Below, in pieces: positions 30,944-37,823 of a DNA stretch of 45,247 nt. Where the stretch lies: the IMG/VR virus record IMGVR_UViG_3300035698_002741, positions 1 to 45,247 of that record; one strand, written 5' to 3'. The notes under the pieces are model-generated. The model had not been told where the DNA came from. It did no database searches and saw nothing but the letters and a program-made list of their open reading frames with translations. The DNA comes from a virus. Made by a program: the position numbers and the translations under genes. Numbering within the stretch: position 1 is the first letter of the stretch; each line of letters opens with the position of its first letter.

Positions 30944-31864
30944 ATGACTGAAGATAAAAAAGTAGAAGAACAACCTAAACAAAGACCACCAATAGTCTTA
31001 ATTACTGGACATGCTGGCTTTGTAGGTAGAGAAACAACTAAGTATTTTATAGAACAAGGCTGGGGAGTGCTAGGATATGACCTTATGAGTGGCAATGACT
31101 TCAGGAATATAGAGGACTTTAGAGAGTTCTGTAAGACACATAAACCAGATAGAATATTACATTTAGGTGCAATAGCTAGATTTGCTGAGGCTGATAAAGA
31201 TCCGCAGTTAGCATTTGAGACTAATGCAATAGGTACAAGTAATGTAGCAATGGTAGCTAGAGAGTTTAACATACCTATGGTTTATAGTTCTACTGGGTCA
31301 GTTTACATGCCTATTAAGGGTGAACCACCAATTACAGAGGAGTTTCCTGTTAGTGGTAACTCTAATTATGCTTGTTCTAAGCTATTAGGTGAGTTTTATG
31401 TTCAAAAGTATGCTGGTACATGGATTATACTTAGATATTCACACTTATATGGTAAGGATAAGCGTTATCATGGTTTAATTGGCGGGTTCTTGAATAAGAT
31501 AGAGACATTTATGAAACCAGAACTACATGGTGGGAAACAATCAAATGACTTTATGTATGTAAAGGATGTAGCAAGAGCTAATTTTAAGGCTATAACTTCA
31601 ACTTCTGATAATTGGAGACAGATATATAACATAGGAACAGGTGAAGAATTAACTGCTGAAGCTGCTGGTAAGATAATATGTGATAAAGCGGGTTATAAAG
31701 GAGAGATAGAGATAACAGAACCAAGAGGTGTAGATCCTAAGAGATTTGTATTTGATACATTCAAAGCTAAGAATATGATAGACTTTGATTCAGAGTATAA
31801 TTTTGAAGATGGTTTAGCTGATATGTTTAAACTAATAAAGGAAGAAGATGTCAAAACTAAGTAA
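30944..31864 (+). CDS. NAD-dependent sugar-nucleotide epimerase/dehydratase
   Basis: An extended SDR of 306 residues. The cofactor loop is ITGHAGFVGRE (near residues 20-30), the later helix end LHLGAIARFAEAD, the Thr/Ser of VYSSTGSVY, and the catalytic pair in NYACSKLLGE (Y...K). ILRYSHLYG and QIYNIGTGEE also fit UDP-glucose or GDP-mannose epimerase relatives. The first 16 residues are a charged extension. It is different from the CapD-like enzyme at 23841, which has lost the Tyr. It likely makes a second activated sugar for the glycan. Confidence 0.85.
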   Translation: MTEDKKVEEQPKQRPPIVLITGHAGFVGRETTKYFIEQGWGVLGYDLMSGNDFRNIEDFREFCKTHKPDRILHLGAIARFAEADKDPQLAFETNAIGTSNVAMVAREFNIPMVYSSTGSVYMPIKGEPPITEEFPVSGNSNYACSKLLGEFYVQKYAGTWIILRYSHLYGKDKRYHGLIGGFLNKIETFMKPELHGGKQSNDFMYVKDVARANFKAITSTSDNWRQIYNIGTGEELTAEAAGKIICDKAGYKGEIEITEPRGVDPKRFVFDTFKAKNMIDFDSEYNFEDGLADMFKLIKEEDVKTK

Positions 31865-32003
31865 TAAGCAACAAATAGAAAGAAAGATTAATTTAGAGAG
31901 GTTTTTAGATTATATATCAGAAATGTCTAAAGTATGTAAGGCTTCAAATGCAATGATACCTATTAATAGAGCAAGAAGATTAAAACTATATGGAAAAGAA
32001 TAA
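31848..32003 (+). CDS. Small basic hypothetical protein (51 aa)
   Basis: The ATG lies inside the end of the epimerase gene, and the frame overlaps the next gene by 14 bases. The product (MSKLSNKQQIERKINLERFL, then DYISEMSKVCKASNAMIPIN, then RARRLKLYGKE) is helical and basic. It is unrecognised. The tight overlaps on both sides support it. Confidence 0.5.
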   Translation: MSKLSNKQQIERKINLERFLDYISEMSKVCKASNAMIPINRARRLKLYGKE

Positions 32004-32229
32004 AGATATAATAAAAGAGTTTGATAAAGCGTTTCATGTTGGTAATCATTCTGACATACCAAACTTTGATGCTTATAAACGCATTACGCAATTCATCTTA
32101 AAAGCCCTTGATGACCAATTAAACCAAGCAAGAGAGATTGTCAATGAGTTAGAAAATACAAATGAAGATGTATGGACTGGGCATGAAGTAAAAGAACATA
32201 TACTAAAAGAAATAGATAAACTAAAATAA
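31990..32229 (+). CDS. Small hypothetical protein with ITQFILKAL motif, copy 2
   Basis: A 79-residue paralogue of the protein at 18855-19103. It starts MEKNKDIIKEFDKAFHVGNH and has the RITQFILKALDDQ helix. The encoding DNA matches the other copy exactly over 28 bases (32083-32110), though the flanks differ. The C-terminal half (QAREIVNELENTNEDVWTGH) is acidic, unlike the basic tail of copy 1. It lies just before the terminase genes. The function is unknown. Confidence 0.6.
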   Translation: MEKNKDIIKEFDKAFHVGNHSDIPNFDAYKRITQFILKALDDQLNQAREIVNELENTNEDVWTGHEVKEHILKEIDKLK

Positions 32230-32248
32230 ATGGGGAATAAATGGAATT

Positions 32249-32665
32249 ATGCCTGAAAGAGATGAAAAGAATAGATTTGTAAAAGGACACAGTGGAGGAC
32301 CTGGAAGACCAAAGGGTTCTATTTCTTTGATTGCCATATTAAAAGAGAAACTAGCACTCATTGACCCAGAAACAAATAAGACTGGTGGTCAATTACTAAT
32401 GGAGAAAGTATTGAAAGATGCTTATACAAAGGATGGTCAATCAAGAAAGCTAGTTATGCAATATGCTGAAGGTATGCCTCAACAACAAATAGAAACAACA
32501 CATTTATTACCACAACCATTAATTAAATTAGATGAAGTACACGCAGACAACAGCAACAAAGAAGATAGCAGGGATGCACAAGAGAATAAGAGCCTTACAA
32601 GGGGGAACAGCAGCGTCAAAGACAATCTCGGCGCTGATCTACTTGATAGCAAAAGCACAGACTGA
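32249..32665 (+). CDS. Probable terminase small subunit
   Basis: A 138-residue protein lying directly before the large terminase. Its N-terminus, RFVKGHSGGPGRPKGSISLI, is the short basic GRPKGS-type DNA-binding lead of many small phage terminase proteins. A helix-turn-helix-like region follows (AILKEKLALI, then GGQLLMEKVLKDAYTKDGQS). The last 45 residues overlap, in another frame, the first 134 bases of the large subunit gene, including its ATP-binding loop. Small subunits recognise the packaging site. The role is inferred from position and the basic motif. Confidence 0.65.
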   Translation: MPERDEKNRFVKGHSGGPGRPKGSISLIAILKEKLALIDPETNKTGGQLLMEKVLKDAYTKDGQSRKLVMQYAEGMPQQQIETTHLLPQPLIKLDEVHADNSNKEDSRDAQENKSLTRGNSSVKDNLGADLLDSKSTD

Positions 32666-33722
32666 TACTGAAAAGACATTAACATCAGTAGTATCAGAGT
32701 CATTTCCTCACCTTAAAAGGGGTGCTATAAGGGATTTCTTAAATATAATGGAAGGACATGGCTATTATAGTGAAGGTAGATGGAATAGAACTGATTGTGT
32801 GTACACATTTGAGACTGGTAGTAAGATAGAGTTCTTTAGTGCTGACCAACCTAGTAAGGTTAGAGGCCCTAGAAGAGAGCGTTTATTCATTAATGAGTGT
32901 AATAACATACCTTTTGAGACATTTGAGCAGTTAGAAGTCCGTACTAGGGAGTTTATAATACTTGACTGGAATCCAACACATGAGTTCTGGTTCTATGAAT
33001 ATGTTAAAGATAGACCTGATTGTGAGTATTTAACCCTTACTTACCTAGATAATGAGGCTTTAGACAAGAGTATAGTTAAATCAATAGAATCCCGTAAAGA
33101 TAGGAAACAATGGTGGAAAGTATATGGCCTTGGTCTATTAGGTGAGGTAGAAGGTAAGATATTTAAAGATTGGGAGATAATAGATGAAGTGCCTAGACAC
33201 GCTAGATTAGAGAGATATGGGGTAGATTTCGGCTATTCTAATGATCCTACAGCTATAGTAGCTATATATTATTATCAAGGTGGGTATGTATTAGATGAAA
33301 TATCCTTTAAAACAGGTATGTTAAACTCACATATAGCAGATATAATTGAGGCACAAGAGACTGGAAGCGTATTAGTAGTAGCAGATAGTGCTGAACCTAA
33401 GAGTATAGAGGAGATAAAACAGCATGGAATCAACATAGTAGGGTGTGAAAAGGGCAGAGATTCAGTATCACATGGTATCCAAATGGTACAAGATCAACAA
33501 ATAAGCGTTACTAAGAGGTCTTTAAACCTTATTAAGAGTTATAGAAACTATATGTGGGATACAGACAGAGATGGTAATTTCATCAATGTACCATGTCATG
33601 AGTTCTCAGATATTATGGATGCTACACGCTATGGGGTAGTATCACTGGTTAAGAAGCCTAAGTTTAAGACACCTGAAGCAACTAAACCATTACCTAATTA
33701 TTATGATGAAGTTGGACTATAG
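32532..33722 (+). CDS. terL: Terminase large subunit
   Basis: The DNA-packaging motor and nuclease (396 aa). The Walker A loop is GGTAASKT at residues 24-31 and Walker B is RLFINECNNI near 115-124. The nuclease domain has YGVDFGYSNDPTA near 226-238, VADSAEPKSIEEI, and HEFSDIMDATRYG, which supply the metal-binding acids of an RNase H-like fold. It resembles the PBSX/terminase_3 type. The start at 32532 lies inside the small-subunit gene. All motifs look intact. It cuts unit genomes from concatemers and pumps DNA through the portal at 34758. Confidence 0.92.
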   Translation: MKYTQTTATKKIAGMHKRIRALQGGTAASKTISALIYLIAKAQTDTEKTLTSVVSESFPHLKRGAIRDFLNIMEGHGYYSEGRWNRTDCVYTFETGSKIEFFSADQPSKVRGPRRERLFINECNNIPFETFEQLEVRTREFIILDWNPTHEFWFYEYVKDRPDCEYLTLTYLDNEALDKSIVKSIESRKDRKQWWKVYGLGLLGEVEGKIFKDWEIIDEVPRHARLERYGVDFGYSNDPTAIVAIYYYQGGYVLDEISFKTGMLNSHIADIIEAQETGSVLVVADSAEPKSIEEIKQHGINIVGCEKGRDSVSHGIQMVQDQQISVTKRSLNLIKSYRNYMWDTDRDGNFINVPCHEFSDIMDATRYGVVSLVKKPKFKTPEATKPLPNYYDEVGL

Positions 33723-33873
33723 AAAGTATAATAAACATGTTGCGGCAGTAGCACAGAAGAGAGGATTGCCGTTTTATATGATACCAGTAGTGTTTAGCCA
33801 TATATTTTGGGATGTAAAACCTAAAGATGAAACAATTAATTACAAAAAAGCAGTTAAATATAAACTAAAATGA
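33703..33873 (+). CDS. Small basic hypothetical protein (56 aa)
   Basis: Tandem ATGs at 33703 and 33706 lie inside the last codons of the large terminase gene. The product has a basic N-terminus (MMKLDYRKYNKHVAAVAQKR) and a hydrophobic middle (FYMIPVVFSHIFWDV), which may touch the membrane. It ends in a lysine-rich tail and overlaps the next ATG by four bases. Unrecognised. Confidence 0.5.
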   Translation: MMKLDYRKYNKHVAAVAQKRGLPFYMIPVVFSHIFWDVKPKDETINYKKAVKYKLK

Positions 33874-34037
33874 GCATTTGGTTAAAGACTAGGATAGTTA
33901 TGTTTATATGGGGATTTTCGGTTATATATGTATTTACTGGGGATATAGACCTAACATCTAAGACCTTCTTAGTGCAGGCTTTAGGTAATACACTTATTTT
34001 ATACTTAATGGTAGGAAGACATGAGACTAATAAATGA
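33870..34037 (+). CDS. Small two-helix membrane protein (55 aa)
   Basis: The start overlaps the previous stop. Two hydrophobic segments are seen: RIVMFIWGFSVIYVF and FLVQALGNTLILYLMV, separated by TGDIDLTSKT. The topology resembles a small holin-like or antiholin-like protein. The position between terminase and portal is odd for lysis. Its role may be to change the host membrane; this is inference. Confidence 0.55.
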   Translation: MSIWLKTRIVMFIWGFSVIYVFTGDIDLTSKTFLVQALGNTLILYLMVGRHETNK

Positions 34038-34119
34038 ATTTGTATTTACAGCTATATTATTTACACTAGGTCTATTCTTTTGGGCTTATTGTGTTAAACA
34101 TATAACAATGTTGTTATGA
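34021..34119 (+). CDS. Tiny membrane protein (32 aa)
   Basis: The frame (MRLINEFVFTAILFTLGLFF, then WAYCVKHITMLL) is a single hydrophobic helix. It overlaps the preceding gene by 17 bases and the next ATG by four. Position and continuous overlap support it; the product type is common among phage accessory proteins. Confidence 0.5.
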   Translation: MRLINEFVFTAILFTLGLFFWAYCVKHITMLL

Positions 34120-34349
34120 AGATACCAAAGATAAACAAGGATAAGCTATATAAGGTTGAATGGGTAGATATAGCTCCATTTAACTGGAAACATATAGAAG
34201 ATTGCCCTAAGCCATGCCCAAGCTATTCTATTGGGAATGTATTTGTGCAAGATGATGTTGTCTTAGTTATTAATGGCGGTAATGAAGATAATGAGTTTTG
34301 TGGAGATTCAATACCAATGGGTTGTATAACATTAGTAAAAGAATTATGA
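34116..34349 (+). CDS. Small hypothetical protein (77 aa)
   Basis: Not recognised. It reads like a small beta protein (YKVEWVDIAPFNWKHIEDCP, then GNVFVQDDVVLVINGGNEDN). Four cysteines (two in CPKPC, then EFCGD and GCITL) may bind zinc or form a small cluster. It overlaps both neighbours by four bases. Confidence 0.55.
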   Translation: MKIPKINKDKLYKVEWVDIAPFNWKHIEDCPKPCPSYSIGNVFVQDDVVLVINGGNEDNEFCGDSIPMGCITLVKEL

Positions 34350-34561
34350 ATAAAATAAACATAGAAATAGAAACAAAAGAGAACTATACACAGGTTGAGA
34401 TCAACAAACTGTATGATATATTCAATGCTTTAGTATCTACAGGAGGCTTATTAGGCATGAAAAATGGCTCAACTAGCATACATTTTGATAAGAATGGAGA
34501 CTTTAAAGCAATTAAATTGGACTATTGTCCGTTTATAAAGCGAAATCCCTTGACAGAATAG
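34346..34561 (+). CDS. Small hypothetical protein (71 aa)
   Basis: The ATG at 34346 overlaps the previous stop; the longer frame from 34298 is inside the upstream gene. The protein (NKINIEIETKENYTQVEINK, then LYDIFNALVSTGGLLGMKNG) is a mixed alpha-beta protein with an acidic start. No family is recognised. Its last codons overlap the promoter of the tRNA. Confidence 0.55.
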   Translation: MNKINIEIETKENYTQVEINKLYDIFNALVSTGGLLGMKNGSTSIHFDKNGDFKAIKLDYCPFIKRNPLTE

Positions 34562-34578
34562 ATTATAGGGTATATACT
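34550..34578 (+). promoter_or_regulatory. Promoter of the tRNA gene
   Basis: A perfect TTGACA (34550-34555) and TATACT (34573-34578), 17 bases apart. The predicted start near 34585 gives a short leader before the tRNA. The -35 overlaps the end of the upstream gene, as in compact phage genomes. Confidence 0.75.
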
Positions 34579-34587
34579 ACCTTACAG

Positions 34588-34604
34588 ATACCCCTGGGGG
34601 GTAT
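34588..34604 (+). promoter_or_regulatory. Perfect hairpin in the tRNA leader
   Basis: ATACCCC (34588-34594) and GGGGTAT (34598-34604) pair over 7 bp with loop TGG. Just 7 bases later the tRNA begins. The hairpin may direct 5' trimming of the tRNA precursor or pause RNA polymerase. The 3' arm also resembles the tRNA acceptor's ACGGGGTA, so misfolding is possible. Confidence 0.6.
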
Positions 34605-34611
34605 ATTATAA

Positions 34612-34688
34612 TACGGGGTAGAGCAGTCTGGTAGCTCGGTGGTCTCATAATCCGCAGGTCATGGGTTCAAATCCCATCCCCGTTTCCA
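34612..34688 (+). tRNA. tRNA with anticodon CAU (Met-type or Ile2-type)
   Basis: All arms can be drawn: acceptor TACGGGG with CCCCGTT, D arm GAGC...GCTC, anticodon stem GTGGT with TCCGC around loop CTCATAA (anticodon CAT at 34646-34648), and T arm ATGGG TTCAAAT CCCAT. CCA is encoded at 34686-34688. Two pairs are imperfect: position 1-72 (T-T) and the last anticodon-stem pair (T-T). A mismatch at 1-72 occurs in initiator tRNAs, but the three G-C pairs that mark initiators are absent. It may be an elongator Met tRNA or, after lysidine modification, an isoleucine AUA reader. The AT-rich genome uses many ATA codons, which would favour the latter. Confidence 0.85.
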
Positions 34689-34711
34689 AAACATATTAAC
34701 TCACAACAATG

Positions 34712-34742
34712 AGCAATAAATCTTTATTTATTGTTCTTTTTG
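34712..34742 (+). terminator. Terminator after the tRNA
   Basis: CAATAAAT (34714-34721), a four-base loop CTTT, and ATTTATTG (34726-34733), followed by TTCTTTTT. The stem is perfect but made mostly of A-T pairs, so it may leak into the portal gene that starts 25 bases beyond the stem. Confidence 0.65.
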
Positions 34743-34757
34743 TTTATTTATAAGAAA

Positions 34758-36494
34758 ATGTCATACAACCCAACAAACAATACATGGGAATTATCTGATG
34801 AAATGGTCAGATTAACCAAGGAAAAGAAGTCAGGTGCAGAGATGCAACTGCGTAAACATGATGACTGGAATGATAATTATGAGCTTTACAGGAATAAAGT
34901 ACGCACAAATAGACTTACACAGAGACAGGCGGTTAATATTCCGCTAATGAAAGAGACTGTTAAGACCTTATTAGCCAAGATAGATGATCCACCCACAGTT
35001 GATTGGAAAGAAAATAGAGGTGATGAGATGAAAGAGCTGTATTATCAAGAGATATGGAATCAAGAAGCTATTGATGGAAAGCTAGAACTAGTAGATATGC
35101 TAGATAAGAAGAATGTACTTCTTTATGGTATATCCACTAAGAAACTAAATATATATGATAAAGGAGTAAATACAAGCGTACTTGATGTATTTGATGTACT
35201 TATTGACCCTTTAACTACAGCGGGAGATGTTGAATCTGCCCGTTTTATAATTCATCAGAACATATTAAAGTCAGTTAGAGAGATACTTGCAGATGATAAG
35301 TATGACAATGATGCTAAGGAAGACCTTAAAATATGGGCAGATAGCTCACCTGGGATAACTCAGAGTAATGTAAACATAGAAGAATGGGAGAAAAAGATGG
35401 CTAGATTGAAGGCTATGGGAGTAGATAATGATAAGTTCTCTATATTTGCAGGTGGAGATAGGCTTGTAAACCTAACAGAACACTTTACTACCCGTTGGAA
35501 TGATAAGAGTAAGGAATTTGAGCGTAGAGTAGTAGTTTATGCTGAAGATACTATTAAATTAATGGATGAAACCTTAAATGAGGTACTAGGAGTGGATTTT
35601 TGGCCATTTGTTATATGGTCTGAAGACCCTGAAACTAATGATATATACCCTGATTCAGTAGCAGATCTAGTTAGAACACCTAATAAGGTGCTTAATATCT
35701 GGTATTCACAGCTAGTAGAGAATAGAACCTTAAAGAACTTCCAAATGCACTGGTTCTTACCTATTCAAGGTTATGAACCAACAACTTATACTCCAGGTCC
35801 AGGTGTTATGTTGCCAGCTCCTCCAGGAGATGACATCAATAAAGTCCTTAAACCAGTTGAAATAAGTGGTTTAGATGATACTTTACCAGCAATCAGTGCT
35901 ATTACTAACATAGTAGAGCGTGGAACTGGTGCAACTGCCTTAGATAAAGGACAAAGTGAGAAATCAGCACAAACACTAGGAGAAGTAGAGATATTAGTAG
36001 GTAAATCACAAGAAAGAGCTGTATCTATGGCTAAATACTATAGAATGGCTTGGACAGAGTTAGCTTATAAATGGGATAAACTAATGCACGCTAACTCACC
36101 TAAGTTCTTAATGTTAGCTAAAGAAGGTGCTTCAGGTAAAATATATCAGAAAAAGGTGTTTAAGAATGACTGGATCAGTAAAGATGGCTATAAACCAATA
36201 GTCCGTTCAAGTTCAGAAACAGAGCAAGCAAACATAGATTCTATTAAGAAGTGGAGTTTTGTTAAAGCACAACACCCTAACAATGCTGCTTTACAAGAGA
36301 TAGGGTTAAGTAGAGAGGTAGATATACTAGATGTAACACCTGAAGAACTAAGAAGGATTGAAGAAGGTGAGAAACAAGTACAAGAATCTGTTGAACAACC
36401 ATCAGCAGTGGCAAAACCACAACAAGAAATAAGCCCTGAAGAGACACAACTACAAGGTGATATACAAAACAAATTAGCACAATTAACAACTTAA
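34758..36494 (+). CDS. Portal protein
   Basis: A 578-residue portal forms the ring through which DNA enters and leaves the head. The start is at ATG 34758, not the in-frame TTG at 34731 that lies in the terminator. Portal-like features are a charged N-terminus (LSDEMVRLTKEKKSGAEMQL), a helix-rich wing, SLVDPL-like segment (FDVLIDPLTTAGDVESARFI), VVVYAEDTIKLMDETL, FWPFVIWSEDPETNDIYPDS, and a long helical crown with YYRMAWTELAYKWDKLMHA. The C-terminal 60 residues are Gln/Glu-rich. It directly follows the terminase module and is the expected size. A P22-like portal type is likely. Confidence 0.83.
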   Translation: MSYNPTNNTWELSDEMVRLTKEKKSGAEMQLRKHDDWNDNYELYRNKVRTNRLTQRQAVNIPLMKETVKTLLAKIDDPPTVDWKENRGDEMKELYYQEIWNQEAIDGKLELVDMLDKKNVLLYGISTKKLNIYDKGVNTSVLDVFDVLIDPLTTAGDVESARFIIHQNILKSVREILADDKYDNDAKEDLKIWADSSPGITQSNVNIEEWEKKMARLKAMGVDNDKFSIFAGGDRLVNLTEHFTTRWNDKSKEFERRVVVYAEDTIKLMDETLNEVLGVDFWPFVIWSEDPETNDIYPDSVADLVRTPNKVLNIWYSQLVENRTLKNFQMHWFLPIQGYEPTTYTPGPGVMLPAPPGDDINKVLKPVEISGLDDTLPAISAITNIVERGTGATALDKGQSEKSAQTLGEVEILVGKSQERAVSMAKYYRMAWTELAYKWDKLMHANSPKFLMLAKEGASGKIYQKKVFKNDWISKDGYKPIVRSSSETEQANIDSIKKWSFVKAQHPNNAALQEIGLSREVDILDVTPEELRRIEEGEKQVQESVEQPSAVAKPQQEISPEETQLQGDIQNKLAQLTT

Positions 36495-36503
36495 ATAGAG
36501 AAT

Positions 36504-37799
36504 ATGAGTATTTTTGATGAAGTAAACAACAAATTAGATCAAAAGAAGATGAAAGATAAATTCACTACTTTTGATAGAGACAGAACCACATTACTAAAAG
36601 CATTATCTAATGACTTTAGTAGGTTCATTAAACCCTTAGCAGAGGCAATATCTGATAAGGTGGTTAAAAGTATGTCTTTCAAGATAGCTGCACCAGTGGT
36701 TAATGTACCGCCTGCAAATATCACAGTTAAGGCATCTGAGGTAAATGTACCTAAACCAGAGGTTACAGTTAATATGCCACCAGTTAAGATACCAGAGATA
36801 AGGATGCCTGATATGAATTGGCCAGATGGAGAAATGCCTATTAAAGGCTTTGTTCAGCTTATGGGCGTAGATACAAAGAATCCTCTACCAGTAGAGCTTA
36901 GAACAGCAGATGGTAAGCCTTTAGATATAAGTGGTGGTGGAAATACAGTTATAGGTGGTGGTGGTGGAATAGCCAAACAAGTAAAGATAAACAATACTTC
37001 AAGTAATCCAGTACCAGTAACTATGGCAGCTTCTACATCTTCAAGTGCATCAGCTATTATAGATAGTTCTGGTGTTCAATATAGTGGAGATAATCCCGTT
37101 CCAGTAGTATTTGGTGCAGGAGCAACTACAGCAGTAAATATAGTAGATAGTACAGGTGAGGCTTATTCAGGCTCTAATCCAGTACCAATAGCAGGTGCAG
37201 TAACAGGTACTTTTTATCAAGTAACACAACCAATAAGTGGAACAGTTGATACGGAACTTCCAGCAGCAGCAGCTCTTGCAGATAATATGGCTAATCCAAC
37301 TACACCATTAATAGGTGCTTGTCAGATGGTTTGGGATGGTTCAAATTGGGATAGAATTGGTGGTAGTGGAGCAACTGGAATACATGTAGATATAGCAGGT
37401 AATACAATAGGAATTGCAACAAGTGCTAAACAGTTAGCAGATAATCATGGCGTAATTTCAACTCCAATATCAGTTAGGGGTAGTAGATTAACAGCTTATG
37501 TATCACTTGCTAATGGAACAGAGGCTACATTACTAGCAGCACAAGTAGGATATTTTACAGATTTAATACAAGTAATGGGTGCTAATCAATCAGATGTAGC
37601 TATAACATTAGATATTAGAGATATGACAGCAGGTAGTGTAATAGCTACGCTAGAGATACCAGCAAATGGAACAGCAGGTATATCTGGGGCATCACCAATA
37701 CCTCAAGCCAATCAGGGTAATGCTTGGACAGTAGATATGCCAGATGATTCAGGTGCAGTAGTAGATATAACAGCATTATTCCAAAAAGTAACACCTTAA
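36504..37799 (+). CDS. Virion appendage protein with Pro/Val repeats
   Basis: A 431-residue protein. Residues 1-60 are helical (RDRTTLLKALSNDFSRFIKP). Residues 65-110 are an extended Pro/Val-rich rod (NVPKPEVTVNMPPVKIPEIR, then MPDMNWPDGEMP). The rest is Ser/Thr/Gly-rich beta domains with repeated SNPVPV and DNPVPV segments, each followed by a strand. The rod and the following GFVQLMGV...PLPVELRTADGKP pattern are shared with the protein at 38976-39959. It probably decorates the head or forms part of a tail appendage after the portal. No enzyme motif. Confidence 0.55.
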   Translation: MSIFDEVNNKLDQKKMKDKFTTFDRDRTTLLKALSNDFSRFIKPLAEAISDKVVKSMSFKIAAPVVNVPPANITVKASEVNVPKPEVTVNMPPVKIPEIRMPDMNWPDGEMPIKGFVQLMGVDTKNPLPVELRTADGKPLDISGGGNTVIGGGGGIAKQVKINNTSSNPVPVTMAASTSSSASAIIDSSGVQYSGDNPVPVVFGAGATTAVNIVDSTGEAYSGSNPVPIAGAVTGTFYQVTQPISGTVDTELPAAAALADNMANPTTPLIGACQMVWDGSNWDRIGGSGATGIHVDIAGNTIGIATSAKQLADNHGVISTPISVRGSRLTAYVSLANGTEATLLAAQVGYFTDLIQVMGANQSDVAITLDIRDMTAGSVIATLEIPANGTAGISGASPIPQANQGNAWTVDMPDDSGAVVDITALFQKVTP

Positions 37800-37823
37800 T
37801 TAATAGTAGTTTAAAATAGATTT

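Noticed and set aside
34607-34612. TATAAT as the tRNA -10 box
   Set aside because: It ends at the first tRNA base, leaving no room for a transcription start. The TTGACA/TATACT pair upstream fits.
34612-34688. Initiator tRNA
   Set aside because: The 1-72 mismatch fits, but the three G-C pairs at the base of the anticodon stem are absent.
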